A DNA stretch of 64,000 nt from Apus apus (GCF_020740795.1 NC_067301.1:4278001-4342000); one strand, 5' to 3'. Counted from the stretch's first letter, positions 13,001-28,000 are shown. The notes: generated by a model not told the origin, from the letters alone. A program made the numbers and translations.

Positions 13001-16000
13001 AACAAACCAAAACTGTGTTTGTTCAATTTCATTTCTAGTTTTGTTGTGACTATGCCATTCTGCCTCACCAATCTTTCTGCTAATACAGCATCCCCTTTTC
13101 AGTCTGTTGGGCTAAGGTGCAGGGGACACTGGCAGATGGGATGTCTGGGCAGTGGGAGGCCTCCCACGTGTGGGAAGAAGAGGAGGAAAACTCTTTAAGA
13201 TTTCATCCACTCCTCCCTTGGTACTGTTGTGTGATGAAGCAGATGGAGTGGCACTGGAATTGCTCCATATTGCTCCATAAAAAGCTCCTTTCTTCATTCT
13301 ACAGAAGAGATCCAGCATTTTTGTCACCAATAGGAAGCTTAAAACTTTTTATATTATGTGCTTTTCTATCTCTAATTTAAAATGATACCAGTGAGCTCGG
13401 TGACTGGATGGAAGGAAGTTAAGAGGAGAAATATTTTGGGGATTGTAATTCTACTCAGTTGACAGCCTTGGCATTGCTCATGAAGCTGAATGCTGTTCCT
13501 GTCATAGGTTGTACAGCAGCTGCAGAACTTTTTTGCAAACAAAAATATATTTTTAATTTTTCATGCAGTTAATGCTTTCACTTTCCACCAGTTTGGCTTG
13601 GAAGTAGGAAGGCTTCTGTAATGACTCTTCTTGTTTGTGAAACTGCCTCTTCCTGTAGAGATCTCAGTGTGTAAGGCTGTTTAGATTCCTTTCTATTGGG
13701 GAAAAATGTCTGTTCTTCCTAGCTTGAAATGTAGTTTTCAAACTGTGTGGTTTTCATGTTGAGCATCTAACTACATACCTTCCTGAACTCCATGCCTGGT
13801 TCAGTTCCAGACTGTTAGTGTGGGGAACTGTTTTCTTGTATAGTGGGATGCTGCTTTCTCAAATGAGCACCACATGAAATTTCAAAGCTAAAAATGAAAA
13901 TGAATTCTTGGGGAAAAAAAAGTAAAATTAAACTTCCCGTTTTGTTACTTTAAATTTAGTCTCTTCCCTTTCCCTGCTTTATCAGTGCTTCCCTCACTTT
14001 GGAGCAGACTGAAAAGGAATTGGATCTAATCTTAGTCAAGTGTTATGTTGAAATTGTTTTTTTTGTTGTTGTATGGTTTTCTTCATTTCTTGTTTTGTTA
14101 CTTTTATAGCCTTATTAATCATTCTCTTCTCTATTGCATTTTGTCACCACTTGGTTTTTTTAGTAGCATTATTCTTGTCTTTTTGGTTCATAACTGACAC
14201 CTGTTTGACTACCTTGTCATTTCAAGAGAATTCATTCATTCTGGGAATGGGCATGTGAACCCAAGGAGAAACATTTCCCTTTTCTAACTGTGGTCATTAA
14301 CTGTGTGTCACCAGGAATTGAGTTTGGATCAGTCTTGTGTTCATGGAACAAATCCTACAGCTGACGTCTCCAGACAGAGGCAGTGAACATCTTTATTTCT
14401 CTCAGTCCTCTTTTGTCATGCAGGACTTTCCTTATGAATATTAAACAGTAACAGTTATACATTCAAAGACTTAATTCTACTTAATAATAAAGACTAATAA
14501 AAAGGACTGCAAGGACATCCAGTTAAATGACTGGGTTTTAGGATAATTTAACATGCAAAAGTTAATAATAATTACAAAATTGGTTAGTCAATTTAAATGC
14601 AATGACTGGTAAAACTATTGGTTAAACTTCTATGCATTTCAGTAGTCTTCTGAACTCTGAAACAGTTCACTTAATAAATAAATCCTTCCATTTTCACTTA
14701 ATAAATAAATCCCTCCTTTATTCCCCCCTTGTTGAGAGCCATTCTTTCTTTACCTGACTTGTGAGGCTTCTCAACATTTAAAGTTTTGCCCAACCTAATC
14801 ATAATCAAGTGAGGTGTTTTAAGAACTTTAGCAATTCATTGCAAAAATGGAAAATAATTTAATTTAAAAATGTATAAATTGCTAATTTAAGTTAACTTTT
14901 AATTAAAAATTCTCTGTGATAGAACTTGTTAACTTATTGTTCCAAAATAGACCCTGCTTGTAGGTAACTTGTTAAGTTAGTGTATGGAAGGATCATCCAG
15001 TACTGGGCTGAAATTCTACTTTTCCTATTGTAAAATGTGATTTCTAAATGACTCTTCCAAAGAACTGTAGTGGTGTTTTGGGTTTAAAACAAACAAGTAT
15101 AATACTCCCAAAGATATTTAGCTGTGAAGGCTGTCAAGTCTTCCACTATCCATATACTTAGTGAATATTCCAAAAAGCCTAAGAGATGAGGTGGTTTATT
15201 GGAGATGTCTGATTACTTTGTATATAGTGTTATCAAATGTGTGTAGAAAAGAGAAGACATTCAGTCAGTGTATTCTGAAGAGTGTTTTTGTATGTTCAGT
15301 AAAATATTGGAGGCTGTGTGAACACAGTAGATCGATTCCCTTTTAGCACTTCAAAACACACTCATGGGATGGAAAACTCAATTCTTTATAATCAGTAGTT
15401 CCTTAGTAAACTTCTACCGTCTTGTTAACAGCTCCATTTACCACTGTAGTGCATCTAAAATTACCTTTTATGAAGACATCATCTTAAAAGGTCTCCTATA
15501 TATGTTTTGTAACTCAGTGAGACAAACCCCGTGTCTCCAGGATACTCTGGTTTGTGGCTTCAGGCAGCTTTGCCACTGCTGAGGAGCCCAGTGTGGACAG
15601 TGTGGTATGTGGCCACAGTGCAGGTCTGATAGATGGATTAAAGCAGATTGTCTGAAGACTGGAACGTGCCACTAGCCAAGCAAATGCTGCAGGCTGGTGT
15701 TGCAGATGTTTGCCTAACCCTGCTTGTGTTTTCTCCCCTTCCTGTTACCAGAGCATTTGTGTACCTGAGCAACCTGCTGTACCCGGTGCCTCTGATTCAC
15801 AGAGTGGCTGTTGTTAGTGAGAAGGGAGAAGTACGAGGATTTCTGCGAGTAGCAGTGCAGGCTATAGCAGGTGAGACACTCTGAGAGCTTTACTTTGCAT
15901 CTCTTTAGTGCACTGTTCATACCTGCAGCTTATAAACCAGACAAACAAATCAAACTATTCTATACTCAAACCTGAATAATTTTAGTGTGGCAAGGAACAC

Positions 16001-19000
16001 TTTATTGTTAATTTGCTTTTGGAATTTTTTCATTGGTGTGAATCACACAGAGCAAGCATGAATAAATCCTGAAATAATGGTCAGAAGCTTTTAAAATTAT
16101 GGTGTTGATCACTGAAGTTTGTACTTAGCAACTAATGCAATGCTGCTTTTTCGGACAGTGGAAGGGCTAACTAGTATCAGTAAGTCTAACAATGAAAAAT
16201 GAAGGTTTTCTTTCTGGCACCCAGTTTAGTAGTGGACAAGGATATATGCAAGTTCGATAGCTGTGATGACTTGCAGGAAAGTTAAGTGTGCCACATGTTT
16301 GCTCTTCTCAAACTATCCTTATAAATAATGCACAGAAATGTGCTCCTCCATTCTCTGACTGAATGCATATGAAAAAGTTCCTGAACTGAGAGCTTTCAGC
16401 ATAGTATAAAGAGAAATCATCTCATATTTATACTTTTCCAGTATGGGGTGAGCTAATTGAGTAGCTAGCCATGTCTTACCCATGCTGGTGAAAGCACAGA
16501 TACTTCCCATAATTGGTCCTTCCCAGCAGTGGCTGACTGCCAACATTTCATTGTTGCTTAGGTAGAGTAACCCTGAAAGTTTCATTCTCCATGGGAATGT
16601 ATAATGAAATCTCAGACTCTGAAGATGTGTAAGAATCACTCTGGCAGAGACTAGAACTGCAAGAGAAATAACATCTATTTTAATGTGTACAAAAGTCTCC
16701 TTTCTAGCTGCTTCTCCTTAGCATTGACCAAATATTTCCAAATAAATATTCTATTTATCCATCCAAACAAATAGAATACACCATAGCTAGTAGAAATTAA
16801 ACTGGGGGAATATCTTGAAAAAGGGCCATGGCATTATTTGTCCCTAAGTGAAGTTTCAGAACACAATCTGAACCTTGGGATTTCTCCTGCAAGCATGTGT
16901 TTATTGTGGAAAAAAATCAGGCCTCTTTGTTGTTACTCTCCCCAAAGAGGAGGAGGTTAGATGGGCAAACTGAATGGACAGAACCACCATTCAGATGTAG
17001 AGCATGAACCTTGTGAAGCTTTGCTGGTGTGACTGCTTTAGTTCCTGGCTGTAGCATTTTAGATGGCAGTTTACATCAATATAAGTATACCTTCCCATGT
17101 GGATTGTTAATTTATCTGAGTTGCAGTAATCAGAAGTAAATAATAAAATTAGTACTGAACTTATTTTCCATTCAAACTTCTCTGAAGTTAAGTATATTAC
17201 TGATGAAACCCCATTGTCTTGTTTTCCCACACTGGAGATCACAATGGATAGATTTCTGCTATGATTTTTTCCAGCACTTAATCCAGTCTATTACTGGATG
17301 ACTGGAACTGGCCTCTTGTGCTTTACAGACTCATTTCCTTTGTAATCAGAATTTCCACTTAGAGAACTTTCAGGGTTTTTCCTGCTCCTCCCCATATTTT
17401 TCTTCTTTTTTTTCTGTTTTTCAGCTGATGAAGAAGCCCCAGATTATGGCTCTGGAATTCGACAGTCTGGCACAGCCAAAATTTCATTTGACAATGAATA
17501 CTTTGATAAGGTAAGAAGCCTCAAAACTGAGTTAGATTTCTTTGAGTGCAGTAGTTTGCAATTCTCAATAAAGAAGAAATATTGCAGGGGAAGAAGGGGA
17601 TGGCAAAAGCAGAAACTGCAGGAGTCTGTTACATGCAACTTCATTTAATTTTTCAGAGTGACTTTTCTTCAGTTGCGATGACTCGGTCTGGGCTGTCGTT
17701 GGAAGAACTAAGAATTGTGGAAGGGCAAGGACAGAATTCAGAGGTTACCACTCCTCCAGAGGAGATCAACAGAATGAATGAGCTGGGTAAGCAAGAAATA
17801 TGTCATAGTTTTGGATAACTTAAGGGAAATGAGAGACACTTTAAGTAAGTCATAGAGATTCTGAGTGTCCTTCAAGAATATTGTAGGTAGGGAGGGGTGT
17901 CACCAGTGGGTTGCATGTGATGGGTGATGGAGTCACTCATGTGAAGAACAGTGCAGAAAAACTGTTCTCAGGTATTTGCATCTTGTGATTATTGGCAAAT
18001 AATTCAGGCTCAACAGAAAGAAAAAAAAAAAGTGTGATGGGACTGAAGTGTTGCCTGAAGGAATATTTTAAGAAAAGAAAGGAAGGGGAAAAAAAAATTG
18101 AGAAGAGTGATTTCATGTGGGATTATTGTGTCTCCCTAAGACCTGAAATCGGCCACTTTGGATGGAAAGATGACAATGGAAGGATTCACTGAGGAAATTG
18201 GTGATCACTTGAAGCTGGGCAGTGTGTTTACCTTCCGTGTGACAGTGCTGCAGGCCAGTGGCATCCTTCCTGAGTATGCAGACATCTTCTGCCAGTTCAA
18301 GTAAGAATTTGTCCTTATTTATTGATAGGGACTACAAATATTAGCAGACGATGGAGGGTCTAATTTGAGAGCTTTTCAAAGTAGTGGCCCTGTAGTGTAG
18401 CAGAGAAAAAGCCCTTGTCAGTGACTGGAATTTCTGTTACAAGTGGTACCTGCTGTGTTAACATGGTGTTAAGGAATAAGGTTTTGCAGAAAGGAATTAA
18501 GAATCAGAGTGGACTCTTACTAGTTACAGATATCTTAAGTTTTTGCTTGATGATGGCTTCTATTGTGAAAAACCCAGTATTAGACTGTACATATGCTTAA
18601 CTGGAATGAAAGCTATGACCCTTGAGTAGCTCTCAGGTGAAGATGTTCTTTGGCTTATTTCCTTAAGAAAGAATGAAAAATGGAACTAATGAAAACACAA
18701 AACAAGTAAAAGAATCATTGTCGCAAAGACAAGGGCATTCCTAACTTTAGGTCATGGCTCAGCTCCCTTTAAAGAGCTAGCAGAATATATTTATGGGTTT
18801 TCTTTCAGTGTTGGGTTCACAGCACAGCAATGTTCACTAAACTGTTCAGTGATGGTTTATTTTTTGTTGTTTGGGTTTTTTTTTTTAAAGCTTTTTGCAC
18901 CGACACGATGAAGCTTTCTCAACAGAGCCTCTCAAAAACAATGGTCGAGGGACTCCCCTTGGGTTTTACCATGTCCAGAATGTAAGTAAAACTTTACATG

Positions 19001-22000
19001 AATATTATTTGCCTGTTTTAGCAGTAGGAGTTGTGTGTATTCTTGTTGTAAAACTCATGAGAAGTGTATGGGAACGTGGGGTAAGGGGAATTATTAGAAA
19101 CAGACAGCAGGAGGAGTGATCAGGTGAGTGATGTAATCCCCAATGGAGAACAAAATACAGAATGATTCTGTGTGCAGATTTAACTCTTCTGTTTCATCTC
19201 TACTTCCTGCTTTTGAATTTTCTGTTTCCTTTCCAGGATGTTCAGTGAAAACAGTCTAGAATTCAGGAAATTAAATATATGTGAATAGGAGTGCTCAGGA
19301 TCTCAGATGAATTGAATGTATCTATTTTTATGAGCTGTGTAATCCTTTTGTTTCATGTAGCCTTCCCTTCTACTTAAAGTACCTGATATTGAGACTTTAA
19401 TTTTTTCCTTTATCAGACAGTAGAATTAATGTGTAAGCCAAACAGGAATGCAGTTTATTTTACTGTGAGAGACCCTAAGCTGTAAGAAAACTACACACTC
19501 CTAAAATTCCCCCTTAGAAGGTTTCCTTTTTGTATGTCTGATTTTCTTTGCTTACTTTGCCTAACAGATTGCTGTGGAAGTGACAGAATCATTTGTGGAG
19601 TACATCAAAACCAAGCCTATTGTGTTTGAAGTCTTTGGACATTATCAGCAGCACCCTCTCCATTTGCAAGGACAGGATCTCAACAGGTATCATTCCATGT
19701 TCTAGCACAAAGGCTCGTTGGGATCATGCTCAGGGTAGCTCTGCAGCTCAGGAGGTGCTTTTTCCTACTGAAATTATCCAGCCACACCCTCAGGAGTAGG
19801 ATTCCTGACTGATCCCAGAGTGCTGGCAGAGCCCTGCTTGCCCAGTGGAGTATGTTTTGTTAGTGAGCGATGGAACTGTTCCAGCAGCTCAAGCATAGAA
19901 AGTTGTTTTGCCAATACAGCTGCATCCACCCTGCACACACTGTGGTGGTAGAATATTGTATCCAGAACTTCAGTGGTGATCTCAGGGAGTTCTGGTAAAG
20001 CTTCGTAGTGCTCCAAGATGCAATGTTCCCCTGGGCAATCGGCCTGATGCTTAAAGGTAGGATGACAACAGCAGAGAGATTAGGGGAAAAACAAAAGGCT
20101 CTCAACTCTTTTACATACTAGTGCTAAAGGTGCTGGGCATTTGGTTTCTTGGAATCAGGAAAGGGCTGCTGTTGTCTTCATAGTTTAAGGGAAGAGGCTG
20201 TTGCCTGGAGCTTGGCCTGGGCATCCCTCCCACTGCAGGCAGCAGCTGCAAAGAGGAAGCACATGCTGGTTTTAAGAGGAAATACCAGCTGAGGCTTGTT
20301 CCTTTTCCTTCAGTTATTTTGGGGTATGCCTGTTTTGCTTACTTAATTTTTCAGAGCAGAATGGAAGCAGAGCACTTGGAAATTGTAATTAATCCTAGCT
20401 TTCAGTAAAAAATACTTCAGTGAAAATAGAAAAAGGGCAGAGGTTAGTCTGAGAAATGTGCTGAGTCCACTTGCTTTCCTGACAGGTGGAATTTACTTGA
20501 CTTCATAGGATTGTAAGGACATTTTTAGAGACAAAAATGGGTGGAAGGACTGTTCTGGGTGTGTGTATTTGTATGTATTTTTTATGTTTAGCTGCCTCCA
20601 AATTGACAACTCCTCTCATTTCTCTGTAGCCCTCCACAGCCTTCCCGAAGATACTTTCCTCCCCCCATGCCACTCTCCAAGCCAGGTGAGAACAGTTCTC
20701 CAGTGCTGTACATCACACCTGCTACTAAAAGTGAAGGTTGCAGTGTATTCCTAAACTGCTTAGGACACCAAAGAATGTCATGGAGTGAACGTTGCAAAGG
20801 AGATTGGATCTGTCTTTGCTGGCTATCTTCCTTTTTATGTGTTCTTCTCAACCTCCTCTTGCAGGAAGGGCTTTTTGGTTTATTAAAGGATAGAGTTGCA
20901 TTCCCCAGATGTTGACATTATCCATGAGATCTGGCTATGGCTCTTCATGTGCTTACTGAGCACTTGACTGGAAGTTTGCTTATTCATTAACTACTTCATC
21001 TTTTTGCTCTCTAACATTCTTGGTTAGTGAGTCAGTCTTGTTGAAATGACCCTTGGTTTTCTTTGCTCAATTGTAATAATGCATGCTGAACTCTTGTGTG
21101 GTTTATTTCCATTCCACCTTTTATTTCCTCCTTCTCGAGCTGTCTCTCACCTGCATGTTTCTACCATCCTTGTCTTTTTTTGTGTGTGTTCCATTCCCTT
21201 TGCAGACCATGAAAGAAAAATTGAGTTGATTAGGTATCTTATGTCTGGCTATGTAAACGTGCATGTGCTGAACACGCTCTCCGAGCACGCCAACGTGCTT
21301 GCATCCTCTGCTGTGGCTGCTTTCCAGGATGGAGCTGACCAGCTGCCACCTTTTCTCTTTCTGCCTGTTCCCAGTTGTCAGAGTGAGCGGGCTCCTAAAC
21401 GAGATGGTTAGTAGCCAAATTTGATCTATGGTAGATGTAGAAGTAGTTCCAAAACGTACTTCGAGATTCCTTTTTTCTTACCTCTATCTTCGTAGTGTTC
21501 TTGGGGCTAGAAACTGCCACAGTTTTGGTCATGGAAGGAAGATGCTGTGCTTAAGTTTGTGGCTATTCTAGAGAGAAGTATATAGAGTCTACATACTCCA
21601 GCGTGCTTGGTATCTCTGCTGTTTGTGTCATTGGATCTAGTCCTTGAAACTTTATGCACCTCGTGTTTGTTTTTTTTCTTGTGTGTGTTCTGTACCTGGT
21701 TTTGTGAGATTGGGATGAGAGATGCTGCATCTGAAAATCAGCTAGCTGTAGAGAAACATCCTACTGTGTTCTAGATAGGTTTCCTTGTTGCTCATCTTTT
21801 TTTGCCACTAACAGTGCTGCTTCTCACTGACATTTGTGTTCTGTCTTATTTAAAAAAACAACCAAAAAAAAACACCACACAAAGAAAAAAGAAAACAAAG
21901 AAGACACCCTAGTTATTAATTATGCCAGTGCAAGTCCATGAGAACTTCTAGAACCAGCTTTCATGTTTAGTTAAATGTGTCTTTTTGTTGTTTTTCTGTT

Positions 22001-25000
22001 CTGGTGCTTTGGAGTTTCTCTGCTCAGCAGTAAACTGGAGTGACTTGCGTGTTTGGTGTTCCTCTGCTGTCGACAGCACTGGGTCCGGTTGTAATGAGCT
22101 GAAGTGCAGCTGCATGATAGGATGGGTATAAGAGAGTGACTACCCTGAGTAATGAGTGGGAAGAGTAACTGATGACGCTAAAGCTTGCTACCCAGCATGA
22201 TGGAATTGCAGTGCTGTCAACAACTGATATTTCTAAAATCTGTTCCTCTGAGGGAGCTGCTATTTTACCTGGAAAAGAAACAGAATTCACATTTTGTTTT
22301 TCAAGAGAGAATACACAAGTACATCTGCAAGGGCCTTTTCTTGACTGGGGACTGTTTCACCGTTCCAATGCATGAGAAATGAAGTCATGATGGAAGCTGA
22401 AGGATACACAGATGTGTGATAAAAAGAACACTTGAGCAAGGGAAGAATTGGGCTTGAGAGGCTAGAAGGGAGAATAATTACTCGGCTTAATAAATGCAGT
22501 GAGGTTAGCATGTGAAAGGAGAACAAATGGAAAATGAACTGCAGAGTTTCAAAACTACCTGTATGCAGGAACTAAACTTTTAGTGTTCCCATTTACAAAA
22601 ATTAAGTGAATGAACGATAAGAAAAGTCATGTCATGATAGCTAAAAAGGTGTGATGTAAGTAGGCATGAAGAAACATCAGGTTATTTCTAGAATTTCAAT
22701 TATCCCATTATATTTTTTTAATGTGGTTTATCCCTACATTTATATGGAAGGCATTAGAGAGGGTATGGGCAGTGGTAATCACTGATACCAAAGCATAAGG
22801 ATCCCAGAAACATACTTTGAGAGGATTGTGGCTCTGGAATAATTCTTGTTCAGCCTTTTTACATAAACATTCCCTTATCCAAATTGGTACGAGAGACTAG
22901 CAATTTGTAATGTGAAGACTGAAGTTTTAAGTTCCTTGATTTTTATTTTTTTTCCTTGTGTGAGGAAGAAGAAATGTACTTCACTGGTGAGTAATGCTGC
23001 AGATGAACAGACGTAAGCAATTCAAATCACAAATTGTTAAGCCATGATGTAACTGATGCACATTTGAGGAAACTCTTTCTGTGGACCTAGAGAGACTGTA
23101 TGTTTTTACAAGCTTTTTGGTTACTTTTTTAATTTTAATCTAGTAACTTTGATTAAAAAAACATCACTTTGAGAAATAAGGATTGCTGTAAGCAACATCA
23201 TTTTCATTTAAAAAGATGTGATCTGTGCACATAGAATACCTAGGATCACTGAAATGACAGGTTTCTCTGAGCCCTAGGGTAAGCTTTACTTGTTCGTTCC
23301 TTGTAAACCATTTTCTTCTTTCTTTTTGTTTCTTTAAGTGCCAGCTACAAAGCTAAATACCATGAGCAAACACAGCTTGGGCCAGAGTGTGAGCAAGTAT
23401 GACCTCCTTGTGTGGTTTGAGATCAGTGAATTGGAGCCAACGGGGGAGTAAGTCCTGTCCATTAATCTTTTATGTTTTAAGAACTGAAGTTTATGGGAGT
23501 TTGATCTTTTTTCCCCTTTGGTTCAAACCAGGTTGATGGTTAGCAATCAATATGGGTTGTGGCCTGGCTTATGCCAGCCTGGTGTCGGGCTGGTTTGTAG
23601 TGACTGGGTGTAAATTCTGCTGGCATTCATTGTCCCCATCAGAAAGGACTGAAGGGATAGAATTACTTTCTCTCACAGTTCAAGTCATCTTTCCACTTTG
23701 AAAGTCCATGCACACCAGTTGAACAGGTGCTGGGAAAACCTCCCTGATGTAGGCCATGAGTTTAGGTTGTTTGGGATTGTAGAGACTTTATGCTCCAGAA
23801 GTCATCTAGCAGGCCCTATTTTACATTCACCTGTGCTACAGAGAAGGTTTTTCCCTGAGAAGTCTTTAGGGATTTTACTAAGAAGCAAGTTCTGCAGAGT
23901 TTTCCAGCAGTACTGGAAGTACAGGATGTGATACTTCTGTATTTCACTGATCCTGTGGTCCAACAGAGTCCAGTCTGGGAGTCAGTAGAAACACTCTTAC
24001 TTCTTCAGATACTATAGAGAGAGGTAACTGTTGGCAGCAGAATACAGAGTAAAGCTGCTGTGCTAGTGTCTTTCCTGCCTGCTGATTTTGCTGTCTCACA
24101 CAGGTATATTCCTGCTATTGTGGACCACACTGGAGGCCTGCCCTGTCAGGGAACATTCCTGCTTCACCAGGTACTAATGATGGCTGTAGAACAGCAAGTT
24201 TCATCTCTTGGAGGGGAGTTAGAAGCTAATGACTGCATTTTGCATCTTTCATGTGCTCTGCTTTCTCCCACACAGCTCTCTGATGATAGCTGTAGGGTCA
24301 GTCATCTTCCAGTCTGTCCTTAATCTGTCAGCCTGGGGTTACCAGGAGAATATGTCTGGCCCCAGTATGTTGCCATTTCCTTTGCTTATCAGTGGGCATC
24401 CCACTGAGGAAAGATGAAAGCCTTTTAAAAAGCAGGAACCCTTGGGACCAGATTGGTGCCTTCAGTGCTTTCTGACATCTTTACCAAGGACACAGTAGGA
24501 TCACGTGGACTCCACTTTCATCAGGTCTTTCTCACTGAATGTGGCTCTAAGACAGATCTACACAATGACCATGTCTCAGTGCATTTTAAGCACCTGTAGT
24601 TAATCACAAGTACTGGTATAATAATCCTTAATAATAATTTGTCTTTAGTTAGATTCTAAAGATAATCCTAGCTAAATATTGTGTATAGGCTGATGTTTTT
24701 TCTACTCCCAAATTCTCAGTCCTTTTCCAGAGATTACCTGTGACTTGGTTTTTCTCTTTTTCTCAAAATGATAGGAACAGTTCTTACAGCTTGGTAATAA
24801 TGGTCATGTTCCAATAATTTCCTTTAAAATATATATATTAAAAATGTTACTCAGTTCAGTATTTACTAGTGTCCTCATCACTTACTTCCTTTCTATTCTA
24901 CAATTTTACCTTCTTCCCAGCTGTTACAGATTTTATTATATTTTGACTTGTAATAAATACATGTGACAAAGGAGGAGAATATCTGCATAAGGAGTTGCTA

Positions 25001-28000
25001 TATTCTAGTAACTTCTTTTGGTAAATTAACTTGTTCTTTTGGTAGATGCACTTCAATGTAATGTATAAGTATTTAAGCACCTATCAGCCATGTATTTGCT
25101 TTTGTGGTCAGCTCAGATATATCCCAGGGGCCACACTTGTCTTCTTTGAGAGTTTAGCAACAATTTCAGGACTATTTTAGATTAAAAACCTCTTCTTGGA
25201 CTGAGGAGGGAAAAGTGTAATTTCTGTTACGTATGAGAATAAAATGATCCTCTTAAGGTAATGTTAGGGCCCTGAAAAACACAGGTGTTTACAGACTGAT
25301 TGTGATGATCTTATTTGCTTCATTTCTACAGTGTAAGTGCAAAAACAGATGGTGGTAGATGGTGTGTGTGGGAATATTTCACCAGTGTTTTGTTTTTGAA
25401 CTCCACCAGGGAATCCAGCGCAGAATCACAGTCACCATTATCCATGAGAAGGGCAGTGAGTTGCACTGGAAAGACGTGAGAGAGCTGGTTGTTGGTGAGT
25501 ATAACCTGCTTTGCAGGATGCTGTGCAAGGAAGAAAAAGCACTGGTGGTAATTTCTCTTTGTATTAGATGGTCATCTTCATGAGTTTTGGCTGTGAGGGG
25601 AGGATTTTGAAAAAGATCCAGAGGAAAGCACTTAAGTTTTGCAACTTTAACTTCCAGCTGCTTGTTAATCACATAGTCTGAAATGATATTTGGGAAACAA
25701 ATTCCTTCTGTGTTTCAGGTTTAGTTTTAATTAATTTCCCCTCCTACCCTTTTCAGGTCGTATAAGAAATAAAGCAGAGGTAGATGAAGCTGCTGTGGAT
25801 GCTATTCTGTCTCTGAATATTATCTCTGCAAAATACCTGAAGTCCTCTCACAGCTCCAATAGGTAAGGGAATCAAGTGAGCACTCTTGCAGGAATGTAAA
25901 ACTTCTTGGACCTCTGAAGTATTGGCAGGTTGTTTGGAAAACTGAGAATGCTGCTGATTATTCAATGTACAATTCCACGGGCACAAGGCATAGAGAGAGA
26001 ATGAGTGTTACCATAAATCGTTGCTGAAGCTGAAGTCTGTTGGAGGACTTCTTGATAATGCATTTGAATTATTTTCTGTTTGTAAGCACCATAAAAAGAG
26101 GATGGAAAGGAACAGCTTAAGGGAGGGTCAGAATTTAACCTAGAACTTGGAACTGACATCAAGGTTTATTGCTAGAATACAGCATTGAAAGACAAATGCC
26201 ATCTCAGGAGATGTATTTATGGATGTGTAGGTACCTGTACTATTGCAGGAGCAACAATGTGACTATTTCAGCAAGAGCCATGCTTTGCCAATTAAACTTG
26301 ATAATTTGTGAATTTATACGGATGCCTCACAAATTGGCTCCAGCCCTAATAAGGGGGTGTCTGTTCCATGTAGCTGCAATCTGGGCAACAGCAGCGCCTC
26401 CATCTGAGTGGTTTCTGGCTGCCTGTCTCTCCTCACCGGGCTGTGTGGCTGGAAGGATCAGTCGGACTGCACGTTGTTTGCTCAGAGTCTGCACCAAAGG
26501 GCAGTGAAGCAGAAGCTGCAGGGCCGGCACAGCCTCGCCCTGCTCTGACATCAGCCAGTCAGTCACTTGACCACTCCACAGCTCTTCAGCTGGTGCAAAG
26601 CAGGAATATCTCTGAAATTTAACCCTGAATGAGTGTTTCCAGAGCCCATCTCTGCTGCAGCTGCCGAATGCTGGAGGCAGCAGCCCTCCAGACACTGAAA
26701 TGGTTTCTTCCTTTTCCATCAGAGGCTTGGGCTTTGAAATAGCGCTGCGATATTAAAGGTGGATTCAGGACCCTGCTCTGAATGTCCTGCCACCTAGTGT
26801 CTGTGAGTCCAGGCAGTGAGAGGGTTTCCTAGCAGTTATCTTTGCCTCCCAGTGAGATGTGGGCATTTTACTTTTAGTGTATTGGATTAATGTATCAGTG
26901 TAACTGGAACATCGGGGAACTGTTGCTGGTTCCCAGTCTGGAACTACTGAATTTGCAGTTGGAAAACTCAGTATTTTCTGTTCTCTAGCAATTGCAAGAA
27001 ATTCCTTTGTAGCTCTGTAGTTTTTGATAGGTGGGCCACTTGGATAAAGGATGAGTGTGAGTGAAGTGAAGCTGTTGACCATCTCTTAACAAAATGTTAA
27101 GGTTTAAGTTGTGGGATGAGTGTCTAGCCGGGTGGTGGTGTGGGATTGAAGCCCTGGTGAGGGGTGTGTCTTACATTTGCTCATTGTCTGCAGACTTGTT
27201 TTCTGGCTGGTGATTTTTTTTTTTATCCACTTGTTCTGTTCTCTCAGCTATTGCTTTTCTGTTCTGCTCTTGGCTGCACTAACTGAAGCTCTTTATGTTT
27301 TTACAGGCTCTTTCTTGATAAGGATATGCCTAGGTATTTTCTGTTTGCTTCCTTTGTACATAAAGATTCTTGAGAACAGAATGCTTTATGTCCCATTTGT
27401 ATTGTTGCCCTTTTCCTTTTAGCTTTCACTGAACTCTGTTAGCAGCCTCTTAGCTCTTAGAAGTAGTTGTGCCTGATTCCTCCTCCTCCTCCTTTGTGTT
27501 GGGGGTTTATTGTGGTACAATCCAGTGGGGAACTTGTGAGGGTAAATGTCACATGTAAGAAATAGCTTCCTTTGTTCAGTCTTTCCACTTGTCAAAATAT
27601 GCCATCAGAATATAGTCCCTGTTGGTAGTCCTTGATATTTTCTTTCTTTGTTCTGTATCAAAGACCTAAATTTGGAATTTCTTACTGTCTCTGACTCCTT
27701 AATGCCTGCCATGTTTGAAGTACCAAATCAAGGGCTGAATTATTAGGTTACTTGAAATTCCAGCTCAGAATTGACCTGAACAAAAAGCGTGGTTGTCATG
27801 TGACTGACATTCAACCTCTGTTCTTTGGGTGGATTTGCATCTGACATTTAACCATGCAGTTGCTGCTACATAGTTTACCAGTTGGCAGAGAAGTGAGACA
27901 TGTAGTAGCTGCTCAGGCTGGATTCCTCTTTCACCTTCCAGGCTGGATCACAGCCAGGTGTGCTGGCTGCACAATCTGGGACAATTTGCACTCGGGTCTC

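Larger units (their letters stand above)
20686..23338 (+). other. KIF1B intron containing a candidate cassette exon
   Basis: This 2.65-kb interval holds the in-phase open segment 21206-21406, annotated separately, and an A/C-rich tract at 21850-21906. Nothing else is recognised. Confidence 0.6.
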
